Shown: positions 1-6,970 of the stretch, one piece after another | Position numbering within the stretch: position 1 is the first letter of the stretch | How the letters are laid out: every line of letters begins with the position of its first letter | Source: JANMEX01 sp031423755 | GTDB taxonomy: Bacteria > Pseudomonadota > Alphaproteobacteria > Rhizobiales > Rhizobiaceae | Direction: 5' to 3' | Length of the DNA stretch: 10,248 nucleotides | Assembly (NCBI GenBank): GCA_031423755.1 | Contig: JANPGC010000243.1 | Location: 1 to 10,248 of the forward strand | Translations under genes and position numbers: made by a program | Notes under the pieces: model-generated | What the model saw: the letters and a program-made list of their open reading frames with translations, nothing else | What the model was told of the DNA's origin: nothing | Databases searched by the model: none

Positions 1-69
1 AGCATCGCCTGAAAATCCGTGCGGTTTTCACGCAAGATTCGATCAGAAAGTTTTTCACTTGTCACCGCG
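1..69. other. Downstream flank of the operon, no gene seen
   Basis: This short stretch follows the stop of the BtpA-family gene and holds no coding region I can support. Positions 11-31 carry a weak, imperfect dyad (GAAAA ... TTTTC) that could form a small hairpin in the RNA. It lacks a GC-rich stem and a following U-run, so I do not call it a terminator. The operon's 3' end may lie outside the window. Confidence 0.5.
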
Positions 70-912
70 TCAAGCCTCCAGTCCAGGTTCGGCAGCTGCC
101 CGGAAGGTCCGCACGCGTTCGATATCGACGGGGTTCCACCACACACCGCCGTGCTTCAGCGATGAGGCAACGATGACTCCGTTCGTACGCTTGAGGATAT
201 CAATTATATTATCCTTGTTGACACCGGAGCCGACAAGCAAAGGCAATTGTGTCGCTGCGCCGATCTCCTCGATCTCCTCTATCGTTGCCGCGTTCCCGGT
301 CCGCTGACCTGTGGCAATCACGCCGTCTGCGTCGAAGAATGCAAGATCGCGCGTGAGTTCTGTTATTGACCGGTCAGCAACGATAGCATGGCTGCCATGT
401 TTGACATGGCTGTCAGCAAAAACCTTGATGTGTTCCGCCCGAAGAAGCGACCGGTAGCGCATTGCTTGTGCTGCCCTGCCTTCCATGAAGCCTTCGTTCG
501 CCACGTATGCGTTCGCCCACTGATTAACCCGAATGAACTTGGCACCCCCCGCCAAGGCGATGGCAAAGGCCGGAATGGGGGCGTTTGCAAGCACGTTGAT
601 TCCCAGTGGGATGCCAACGGCTCGCGCAATCCGGTCAGTGACCACAGACATGAAACCTGTCGTCTCGGGGCCAATATCGTCTGGTTTCGAGAACGGCACA
701 TCACCATGATTTTCGATGATAAGACCGTGAAGACCGCCTTCGATACACGCTTGCGCGTCGCGCATGCAGCCATCGTAGATTGCGTTCATATCAGCGCCGC
801 GGTAGCGAGGCGAACCGGGAAAGGCCGGACAATGAATCATGCCGATCAGAACCTTTTCGGTGCCGAATATGTCCTTCACTGCATGGGAGTCGCTGCCTGC
901 AATTTGCTGCAT
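70..912 (-). CDS. BtpA/SgcQ-family (beta/alpha)8-barrel protein
   Basis: The 280-residue product matches the BtpA family (photosystem I biogenesis protein BtpA in cyanobacteria, SgcQ in the E. coli sgc sugar operon). Family hallmarks visible are G-M-I-H-C-P-A-F-P-G-S-P (residues 24-35), E-N-H-G-D-V-P-F (67-74), G-I-N-V-L-A-N (104-110) and the phosphate-loop-like V-G-S-G-V-N (227-232). No signal peptide or membrane segment is present, so it is cytoplasmic. The length is typical of the family. The ATG follows a good Shine-Dalgarno (AAGGAAGAG). It is the last gene of the operon, 39 bp after the amidotransferase-like gene. In heterotrophs the family occurs with sugar transport genes and its reaction is not settled. 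A role as aldolase, isomerase or other barrel enzyme on the imported compound is inference; photosystem assembly is very unlikely here. Confidence 0.88.
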   Translation of the reverse strand: MQQIAGSDSHAVKDIFGTEKVLIGMIHCPAFPGSPRYRGADMNAIYDGCMRDAQACIEGGLHGLIIENHGDVPFSKPDDIGPETTGFMSVVTDRIARAVGIPLGINVLANAPIPAFAIALAGGAKFIRVNQWANAYVANEGFMEGRAAQAMRYRSLLRAEHIKVFADSHVKHGSHAIVADRSITELTRDLAFFDADGVIATGQRTGNAATIEEIEEIGAATQLPLLVGSGVNKDNIIDILKRTNGVIVASSLKHGGVWWNPVDIERVRTFRAAAEPGLEA

Positions 913-951
913 ATCTCTTCCTTCAAACGCCTGTTTTCAGCTTTCGTGTCG

Positions 952-1713
952 TCAGTTTTTCGCCAACCAGCCGAGCAGGTTCTTCCAAAGCTTGCCGTAA
1001 CCCTCCCACTCGCAGAATGCCGGGGAAAGCCAGTGCGGACCAATATCGGATGTCCAAGCCGCAGTGCGCCCGTGCCCATACGATCCAAGCACGAGAAGCG
1101 GGTGTCCGCCTTGATCCTGCGGCAGCCGGACAATTACCTCCGCGCCGTCTCTAACTTCGACTTCATTGACGCCGAGAAGAAGTGGCCAAACTCCGGTCAA
1201 ACCAGCCATCACAGGATGCTCAGGCTTGATGATGTCAACGGTGGTGCCCTCCGGGATTTCGACGCGATCATCATAAGGAAGGCAGGTTACGGGTAGCACG
1301 TCTTCCACCGGTGTCCGGCGCCAGCGCGCCTTTCCATCAATGCCTTGGAATGAGAAGTAGCCGCCAACCATCAGCAGCGCTCCGCCTTTCTCAACCCACG
1401 ACTTGATGAGTTTCAGCCGGTTGGGAACGGTGCGGGAATGTAACCAGACATCCGGTGGCAGCAGAAGGGAATTGGCGCCTATATCGGACAGGATGATGAC
1501 GTCAAAGGCGGCAAGACCGGCCATTTCATATGGGAATTTCTCGACCGCCTCGTGAGCGGGCATATAGGTCAGCTCAAAATCACTGCCTGCAAGTGCCTTG
1601 ACGAGTGGTTCAGCACCGAGATGAAAGGTCACACTGCCGAACTGGTCGAAGCCCTTGTAGTGCGTGGCGGAGCTAACCCAGCTCTCGCCGACGAGTAGAA
1701 CTTTCTTTGTCAT
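952..1713 (-). CDS. Glutamine-amidotransferase-like protein (DUF1355 type)
   Basis: The 253-residue cytoplasmic protein resembles the putative glutamine amidotransferase family (DUF1355, class I GATase-like flavodoxin-like fold). It opens with a beta strand (K-V-L-L-V-G-E, residues 4-10), has a central D-V-I-I-L-S-D-I-G-A (71-80), then G-G-A-L-L-M-V-G-G-Y-F-S-F-Q-G (110-124), where the nucleophile elbow of a class I GATase would lie. A Tyr (119) occupies the place of the usual Cys, so glutamine hydrolysis is doubtful. The C-terminal part has G-S-Y-G-H-G-R-T-A-A-W-T-S-D (210-223), typical of this group and of ThuA-like trehalose-utilisation folds. The gene lies 40 bp after the phosphotriesterase-like gene and 39 bp before the BtpA gene, so it is in the same operon. 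The ribosome binding site is weak, which fits read-through expression. Its function is unknown. Confidence 0.82.
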   Translation of the reverse strand: MTKKVLLVGESWVSSATHYKGFDQFGSVTFHLGAEPLVKALAGSDFELTYMPAHEAVEKFPYEMAGLAAFDVIILSDIGANSLLLPPDVWLHSRTVPNRLKLIKSWVEKGGALLMVGGYFSFQGIDGKARWRRTPVEDVLPVTCLPYDDRVEIPEGTTVDIIKPEHPVMAGLTGVWPLLLGVNEVEVRDGAEVIVRLPQDQGGHPLLVLGSYGHGRTAAWTSDIGPHWLSPAFCEWEGYGKLWKNLLGWLAKN

Positions 1714-1753
1714 CGCAGGACCATTCTCTTGTGTTCAAGCAAATACATCATCG

Positions 1754-2821
1754 TCAAACCGAAGCTTGAAAGACTGTACGCGGGTTGGTTTTCATCATCG
1801 CATCGAGCTCACTGTCGTCGAGCCCATGTCTTTTCAGGCGCGGGAGAAAATGCTGCAGCAAGTAGGCATAGCCATTGCCACCGTAACGGGTCAGCATCAT
1901 CTTCAAAAACACGTCGTGCGACAGCAATATGCGGTCGCTATGACCGGCCTCAACCAACTTTACGATAGCGCGGGCGGCATCTTCGTCACTTGGGCACTGG
2001 ACCTGTTGGTCGGCGTAAAAGAAATCCATGCCGATCATGTCGTATTCGAGAAATGCGCCGCGCGAGGCAAGCTCGCATTGATAGGCGAGGTCATCATGGG
2101 ACGGGTTCATGTGACAAAGAACGGTGTGCCTCAACTCGCCGCCTTCCTGCGCCACCACGTCAAGAACCTTATGACCCAGTCTGAACCAGCCCGGTAAATG
2201 TACCATCAGCGGCAACCCGGTCCGGACATGCGCCTGAGCAGCACCCCTCAACGACTTTTCTTCCTCTGCGGTAAAGTCTTGCGAGACGCCAATTTCACCG
2301 ATGAGGCCAATCTTGGCATCCGAGCCATCGACCCCTTGCAGCGCTTCATGGACAATTTCGTCGGCAATGTCTTTGACACTCATGCTGGTGACTTCGACCG
2401 GATGCGATGAGCCGAGATAGTAGCCGGCACCCATCACAATATTCAGGCGCGAAGCTTTTGAGATGCGCTGCATGGCTCGTGGGTTTCGACCTATGCCTTT
2501 GCAGGTTGGCTCTACCACCGTATGCCCGCCTGCGTCCGCAAACGCTTTAAGCTCTGACACCGCCAGCGGCTCGTCATCCAAGGTGATATTGTGCATATTG
2601 ACGAAAGGGTCTTGGCGCAATTCACCAAGAATTTCGATGCAAACCAGGCTTGTAGCCAGATATTGGCGCTTCTCGGTCTTCGGCGCATGCCACCAGCACC
2701 GGCAATCGTTAAGCACATGCTCGTGCATAAGGGTGACCCCGAGTGTTTCAGCCGGGATGATGCCGTTCACTGTCATGACGTTGCCGGAGCGGATGTGACC
2801 TTCGGACAGTTCGCTTGTCAT
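1754..2821 (-). CDS. Phosphotriesterase-family metal-dependent hydrolase
   Basis: The 355-residue amidohydrolase-superfamily protein belongs to the phosphotriesterase/PTE-homology group, which includes lactonases, phosphodiesterases and Php-like proteins. The metal ligands can be traced: H33-x-H35 in L-M-H-E-H-V after the first strand, E176 in G-E-I-G (Glu in place of the carbamylated Lys of true PTEs, as in E. coli Php), H208 in M-V-H-L-P, H237 in L-C-H-M-N-P, and D303 in S-H-D-V. The C-terminus has the usual N-P-R-T-V-F. All binuclear-site residues are present, so it should be active. There is no signal peptide, so it is cytoplasmic. The gene starts 4 bp after the permease stop, and its Shine-Dalgarno (AGGTGAG) overlaps that stop, giving tight coupling. 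It probably opens a lactone or cleaves an ester in the imported compound; the substrate is not identifiable. Organophosphate hydrolysis is not implied. Confidence 0.93.
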   Translation of the reverse strand: MTSELSEGHIRSGNVMTVNGIIPAETLGVTLMHEHVLNDCRCWWHAPKTEKRQYLATSLVCIEILGELRQDPFVNMHNITLDDEPLAVSELKAFADAGGHTVVEPTCKGIGRNPRAMQRISKASRLNIVMGAGYYLGSSHPVEVTSMSVKDIADEIVHEALQGVDGSDAKIGLIGEIGVSQDFTAEEEKSLRGAAQAHVRTGLPLMVHLPGWFRLGHKVLDVVAQEGGELRHTVLCHMNPSHDDLAYQCELASRGAFLEYDMIGMDFFYADQQVQCPSDEDAARAIVKLVEAGHSDRILLSHDVFLKMMLTRYGGNGYAYLLQHFLPRLKRHGLDDSELDAMMKTNPRTVFQASV

Positions 2822-2825
2822 CGGC

Positions 2826-3830
2826 TCACCTTTTCTTCAACGGGGTGAGTCGGAAATTTGTGGTGAAAATGCGCGTATTCAGCCAGATGGCAACGAGAAT
2901 GATCGCTCCAGTTACAATCTGGGTGAAAAAGGGCGAAATATGCATCAAGATCAATCCGTTGCCAATAACGGCGATCGTAAGCGTGCCAAGCACGGTGCCG
3001 AGCATCGTGCCACGGCCGCCGGTCAGCGACGTGCCACCAAGTACAACGGCGGCAATGACCTGTAACTCAAAGCCGACTGCGGCATTGGAGGAACCAGAGC
3101 CAAGACGCGCGGCGATCAATAGTCCGGCGACTGCACTGGCAACGCCGGCGATGACATAGACAGATGCGATGATCCATTTTGCCGGCATGCCGACACGCCG
3201 GGCCGCCTCCATGTTGGACCCGACCGCGACCACCTGCCGGCCGTACTTGGTCGAAGTTATAACCACATACCCAAGTATGGTGAGGACTGTGGCAATTACC
3301 GCCGGAACTGGCATGCCTGCAAGGACGCCGCGACCAAGCGCGAAGAAGCCTGGCGCGTCCTTGATCGGGATTGAATAGCCCTGCGTCAGGTACAGTGCGA
3401 AGCCGCGGAGGATCGATAGCCCCGCAAGTGTGACTATGAAGGCCGGAATGCCTTGATAGGCGACGAACCAGCCTTGGGCGAACCCGAGGAAGGCACCAAA
3501 CGCAATCATCGCCATGACTACCAATGGCCAAGGATAACCCAAAGCCATAATGATGGCAGCGACGGCATTGATCAATGCCACCTGTGATCCGACCGACAGG
3601 TCGATGCCGCCTGTAATGATCACGTACGTCATTGCTACGGCGACGATCAGGATCGGCGCGGCCTGCCGGAGTACGTTGAGTATATTTCCAATGGTCAGGA
3701 ATGTGTCACTGCCAATGGAAAACAGCACCATGCAAGCGGCGAAAAAGACAGTGATCGACAAAACCTGCGCGTGCTCGCTGACGAAATCAGCGAGCGGCGA
3801 ACCCTGCTTGCGCTCGGTGTAGACAGTCAA
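2826..3830 (-). CDS. ABC transporter permease, ribose/RbsC type
   Basis: The 334-residue inner-membrane protein is a branched-chain/ribose-type sugar permease of the RbsC/FrcC/XylH class. Hydrophobic segments run from about residue 25 to 320, about eight to ten helices. Two family signatures are clear: G-G-I-D-L-S-V-G-S early in the protein (about 75-83), and V-V-L-G-G-T-S-L-T-G-G-R-G-T (about 263-276), the cytoplasmic loop that meets the ATPase. The start is TTG in a TTGA overlap with the ATPase stop, preceded by a strong GGAAGGAG at good spacing. No ATG lies near, so TTG is the best start and translation is probably coupled to the upstream gene. The gene works with the adjacent ATPase and binding protein as an importer. 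The substrate is inferred as sugar-like from the family only. Confidence 0.95.
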   Translation of the reverse strand: MTVYTERKQGSPLADFVSEHAQVLSITVFFAACMVLFSIGSDTFLTIGNILNVLRQAAPILIVAVAMTYVIITGGIDLSVGSQVALINAVAAIIMALGYPWPLVVMAMIAFGAFLGFAQGWFVAYQGIPAFIVTLAGLSILRGFALYLTQGYSIPIKDAPGFFALGRGVLAGMPVPAVIATVLTILGYVVITSTKYGRQVVAVGSNMEAARRVGMPAKWIIASVYVIAGVASAVAGLLIAARLGSGSSNAAVGFELQVIAAVVLGGTSLTGGRGTMLGTVLGTLTIAVIGNGLILMHISPFFTQIVTGAIILVAIWLNTRIFTTNFRLTPLKKR

Positions 3831-4639
3831 TGCTTTGCTCCTTCCCCGACGATGAGTTTGATCAGATCTTCAAGGCTGGTGTTGTCTATCTGTCGCTCGG
3901 CAACCTTGGTCCCCTCGTACATGACGGCGATGCGATCGCAGACACGGAAAAGGTCCTGCAAACGGTGTGTGATGAGAATGACGGAAACCCCGTTTGCCTT
4001 GACCCTGTTAATCAGCGAAAGAACCGCCTCGACCTCCGCAACAGCGAGCGCGGACGTCGGTTCATCCATGATCAGGATCTTGGGCTTGAACGATGCCGCG
4101 CGCGCGATGGCTATTGCCTGACGCTGTCCGCCGGAGAGTTGCGCAACCTTGCTGGTCAATTTTGGAATGCGTATTTCGAGCGCATCGAGCATCTTGCGCG
4201 CCTCCACCAGCATGGTCTTGCGGTCAAGAAACGGTCCTTTGCTCAACTCGCGTCCAAGAAACAGATTGCCCACGACGTCGATATGGTCACATAGACTAAG
4301 GTCTTGAAACACCATTTCAATATTTCGGTTACGCGCGTCGGCAGGACCAGAAAAGCGAATGTCCTCGCCTTCAAGCGTAATCGTTCCGCTGTCCGGGATA
4401 TAGGTGCCGGAAATAATTTTGGTCAGTGTTGACTTACCTGCCGCATTGTCACCAACCAGACCAAGACATTCACCTGGGAAAATATCCAAATCGACTCCGC
4501 GAAGCGCTTGATGCGAGCCGAAAGACTTGCGGATTCCCTTTAAAGATATACGTGCGATACCAGCATGCCGCACACCGGAGAGAATATTCCCTCCGGTAGC
4601 GTTGACAGATTTACCATGCTGTCCGTTAACACTGCTCAT
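3827..4639 (-). CDS. Sugar ABC transporter ATPase, FrcA-like single domain
   Basis: The 270-residue protein is the nucleotide-binding subunit of the importer. It has one ATPase domain, like FrcA of rhizobial fructose uptake, rather than the fused double domain of RbsA. Visible motifs are Walker A G-D-N-A-A-G-K-S-T (63-71), Q-loop Gln 112, signature L-S-G-G-Q (168-172), Walker B I-L-I-M-D-E-P (188-194) and H-loop His 225. All catalytic positions are intact, so it should be active as a homodimer. The first 28 residues form an unconserved leader before the core domain, and a shorter start is possible. The ATG overlaps the binding-protein stop as ATGA, and its own stop overlaps the permease start as TTGA. 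Order and spacing mark it as the middle of a coupled transport cassette. Confidence 0.95.
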   Translation of the reverse strand: MSSVNGQHGKSVNATGGNILSGVRHAGIARISLKGIRKSFGSHQALRGVDLDIFPGECLGLVGDNAAGKSTLTKIISGTYIPDSGTITLEGEDIRFSGPADARNRNIEMVFQDLSLCDHIDVVGNLFLGRELSKGPFLDRKTMLVEARKMLDALEIRIPKLTSKVAQLSGGQRQAIAIARAASFKPKILIMDEPTSALAVAEVEAVLSLINRVKANGVSVILITHRLQDLFRVCDRIAVMYEGTKVAERQIDNTSLEDLIKLIVGEGAKH

Positions 4640-5589
4640 TTGAAGACAGCTTTATATGGTTCGACGTTGTCCTTTGTGACGATCGTTATTGGCACAGACA
4701 CCGACTTCTCGACAGTTCCGCCTGCCGATATCTTGAGCAGCGTATCAACGGCGGCCGCACCCATCAGGGATGGATCCTGTTGGACAACTGCAACCACGTA
4801 GCCCTTATCGATGCCTGCGATGACGTCGGCGGTCAGATCCCAGCCGAACACCTTTATCGTATCCTGCTTGCCCTGGCTTTCGACAGCGGCAACAGCGCCG
4901 ACCATTGCCGGTTCCCCTGTGGCATAGATCGCCGTAAGGTCGGGATTGCCGGTGATCAGGTTTTCGGCAGCCGCCAGTGCATTGTCCTGAATGTTCTGGC
5001 CGTCAACCACGCCCGCCATCTCAATGCCTTCTACACCTTTGATCGCCGTTTCAAAGCCTTCCTGACGAACGTTCTGGATGTAAGAGTTGAGCGCGCCGAC
5101 AACGCCGATCTTTGCTTTGCCGCCCATGTTTGCCTTGACATAATCCAAGAAAAACTTGCCCATGTCTGCGCCTGCCTTGGCGTTGTCGACACCAATTTGC
5201 GCCTTCTGCGGCCCATCCGGCAATATGGCGTCGATTGCCGCAACCGGTATCCCCGCGTCTGCCGCCTGCTTGACTGCAGGCATAATGCCATTCACGTCAA
5301 TGGCGACGACCGCAAGGCCTGACACCTTTTCTTGAATGTAGGTCTCAATTGCGCTGTTCTGCGCAGTCGCTTCATTGTTGGCATTGAAGATCACCAGCTT
5401 GACGCCAGCGGCATCGGCGGCCTTCTGCGCACCTTCATTCATCTGGGTGAAGAACAGCGCCTGCTGATTTATCTGAACGAGTGCGATGGTTTTCTGGTCC
5501 TGTGCCAGAGCTGACGACGCTCCGATAACGGTCAGCGCCGTAAAACCGGCGGCTGCGATAATGGTTCTGCGGGTCACACTGATAGTCAT
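4636..5589 (-). CDS. Periplasmic sugar-type substrate-binding protein
   Basis: The 317-residue protein is a type I periplasmic binding protein of the ribose/galactose group (Peripla_BP_4 style). The N-terminus is a clear signal peptide: basic T-R-R, a hydrophobic stretch at residues 9-24, and an A-L-A / Q-D cleavage site after residue 29. The mature domain begins with a strand I-A-L-V-Q-I-N-Q and has the N-A-N-N-E pattern, with a partner loop I-D-V-N-G. The R-R pair at 7-8 is not followed by a full twin-arginine motif, so Sec export is likely. The ATG has a good Shine-Dalgarno (AGAGGA) about eight bases upstream. It follows the repressor gene by 38 bp and is the first structural gene. It captures the substrate for the permease/ATPase pair. 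The ligand is unknown. Confidence 0.94.
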   Translation of the reverse strand: MTISVTRRTIIAAAGFTALTVIGASSALAQDQKTIALVQINQQALFFTQMNEGAQKAADAAGVKLVIFNANNEATAQNSAIETYIQEKVSGLAVVAIDVNGIMPAVKQAADAGIPVAAIDAILPDGPQKAQIGVDNAKAGADMGKFFLDYVKANMGGKAKIGVVGALNSYIQNVRQEGFETAIKGVEGIEMAGVVDGQNIQDNALAAAENLITGNPDLTAIYATGEPAMVGAVAAVESQGKQDTIKVFGWDLTADVIAGIDKGYVVAVVQQDPSLMGAAAVDTLLKISAGGTVEKSVSVPITIVTKDNVEPYKAVFK

Positions 5590-5627
5590 GGTCTCATCCT
5601 CTATTGGTTTTTACAGTTGCTTTTTCC

Positions 5628-6650
5628 TTATTTCGCAGGCGGTGCAACGGAGTTCCGCACGACGATATCGACGGGCATGAGTTCCTCGGAAGCAGATGGC
5701 TTCCAGTCCTGCCAGTTTGTTTCCAGAAGCATCTCCAGTGACCTTCTGCCGATCTCCCGAACGGGCTGACGAATGACAGTGAGGGGCGGTGAAAAGAGGT
5801 GAAGCGGCCCAACATCATCGAACCCGATGATCGACACATCACGTGGAACAGAAACGTCGCGCGCTTTGAAAACCTCGATCACGCCGATTGCAATCTCGTC
5901 TGAGCTTGCAAAAATGGCGGTCGCGCTGTTTTTCTCTTCCAGAAACCGCAGGGCGGCCTCGCGGCCATATTCTACCGAATATTCACCGGCATACCGGTCA
6001 ACCCGCGCCTGATCGCTGTGCGTTTCCTGCAACGCCCTCAGCAATCCATTGCAACGCCGACGGGCGCTGATCATCCGCTCATCGCCGCCAATGAACACGA
6101 CGTGTTTATGGCCATAGCTTCCGAGATGCGCCCCGGCGAGATATCCGCCGCGATCATTGTCGCAAAACAATTTCGGAGCATTCGAACCCGGGACATCTTC
6201 GTCGACAATGATGACTTTGCCCGTCCGATTGATCAACGCAGCCAAGGTTCCATCATCAGCGTGGTTTGTCACAAATATGAGGCCGTCGACGTGATTGCGC
6301 TCAATCAGCTGCAGGTACTCAACTTCGCGACCGGCGCGGTTGAGTGTTGCGTGCAGGGAGACGGCCAACCTCTTTTCATCTGCCGCGTCTTCCACCGCAG
6401 CAACGAGCGTCGAAAAGAAGGGATTGGCGATGTCTGGGACCACCAGCCCAATCGTGTCCGACCGCCCCATGCTCAAGCGACGCGCATGCGGATTTGGCCG
6501 GTAGTTGAGCGACCTTATGGCATCTTCAATACGTTTTTTTGTCTGAAAGGGCAGGTCAAGTCCACCATTCATGAGCCGGGAAACGGTTGTCACAGAGACC
6601 CCGGCTGCCGCGGCAACATCTTTAAGACTTGGTGTCTTTGTCTTGAGCAA
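5628..6650 (-). CDS. LacI-family transcriptional repressor
   Basis: The 340-residue regulator has a LacI helix-turn-helix at residues 8-29 (S-L-K-D-V-A-A-A-A-G-V-S-V-T-T-V-S-R), a hinge region Y-R-P-N-P-H-A-R-R-L-S (50-60) and a periplasmic-binding-protein-like effector domain beginning I-G-L-V-V-P-D-I-A-N-P-F-F. Length is standard. The start is TTG, preceded by AGGAA at good spacing. An in-frame TAA (6678-6680) lies only nine codons upstream and no ATG is available, so TTG is well supported. A weak start would keep repressor levels low. The gene is first in the operon and its own promoter carries LacI-type operators, so autoregulation plus control of the transport and catabolic genes is the natural reading. 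The effector is probably the transported compound or a product of it. Confidence 0.94.
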   Translation of the reverse strand: MLKTKTPSLKDVAAAAGVSVTTVSRLMNGGLDLPFQTKKRIEDAIRSLNYRPNPHARRLSMGRSDTIGLVVPDIANPFFSTLVAAVEDAADEKRLAVSLHATLNRAGREVEYLQLIERNHVDGLIFVTNHADDGTLAALINRTGKVIIVDEDVPGSNAPKLFCDNDRGGYLAGAHLGSYGHKHVVFIGGDERMISARRRCNGLLRALQETHSDQARVDRYAGEYSVEYGREAALRFLEEKNSATAIFASSDEIAIGVIEVFKARDVSVPRDVSIIGFDDVGPLHLFSPPLTVIRQPVREIGRRSLEMLLETNWQDWKPSASEELMPVDIVVRNSVAPPAK

Positions 6651-6667
6651 TTCCTGCTTCCTGTCTT

Positions 6668-6694
6668 GTAAAGCGGATTAGTAAAGCGCTTTAC
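6668..6694. promoter_or_regulatory. Tandem LacI-type operators of the operon
   Basis: Positions 6681-6694 are a perfect 14-bp palindrome, GTAAAGCGCTTTAC, with the central CG typical of LacI-family operators. A second, imperfect copy (11 of 14 positions) starts at 6668 and shares GTAAAGCG, placing the two half-sites 13 bp apart in direct orientation. The pair sits 18-44 bp upstream of the repressor start and just downstream of the predicted -10, where bound repressor would block transcription. That the adjacent LacI protein is the ligand of these sites is inference from position. Confidence 0.85.
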
Positions 6695-6695
6695 A

Positions 6696-6724
6696 AAGAA
6701 ATATTCGAACTGATCGCTTGTCAA
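6696..6724 (-). promoter_or_regulatory. Putative sigma-70 promoter of the operon
   Basis: Read on the minus strand, a consensus -35 TTGACA lies at 6719-6724. The -10 is less clear: TATTTC at 6698-6703 gives a 15-bp spacer and TTTCTT at 6696-6701 gives 17 bp. Transcription would start within the palindromic operator. The -35 is convincing and the exact -10 is not. Confidence 0.6.
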
Positions 6725-6970
6725 GACTCATTTCGAGATTTTTTGAAAATTATCCGAGGGACAGTTGCTACAGCAAAAAGCTCGAGTGAAGAAATCAGCA
6801 CGACACCGATCTCCAATTATGGCTCCCCGACATGCTGTCTCGGCATCCAACATCAGAAAATCAACCCGATAGATGAACTGCTGCGCTTGAGCGCTCATGG
6901 ACCTGCGTGGAGCAGAGCCTCGTTCATGCCGATATTGTCAGCACCGGGGACCCAGCATCTCACTTGTCGG
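6725..6970. other. Gap between operon promoter and ABC pseudogene
   Basis: No intact gene is supported here. On the minus strand, around 6741-6812, a short reading frame gives E-I-G-V-V-L-I-S-S-L-E-L-F, which faintly recalls the H-loop region of RbsA-type sugar ATPases (V-L-L-I-S-S-E-L-P-E). It is flanked by stops. It may be a gene relic, but the match is too short to call. No terminator, RNA gene or clear repeat is visible. Confidence 0.4.

Noticed and set aside
11..31. Possible terminator hairpin after the operon (GAAAA ... TTTTC)
   Set aside because: The stem is short, A/T-based with a mismatch, and is not followed by a T-run in the direction of transcription.
388..1296. Long plus-strand open frame (302 codons) opposite the BtpA and GATase-like genes
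   Set aside because: It is antisense to two well-recognised families, spans the gap between them, and has no recognisable domain. It is a shadow frame of high-GC coding DNA.
1664..2197. Plus-strand open frame opposite the phosphotriesterase-like gene
   Set aside because: The minus-strand protein carries all metal ligands in order; the plus frame shows nothing recognisable.
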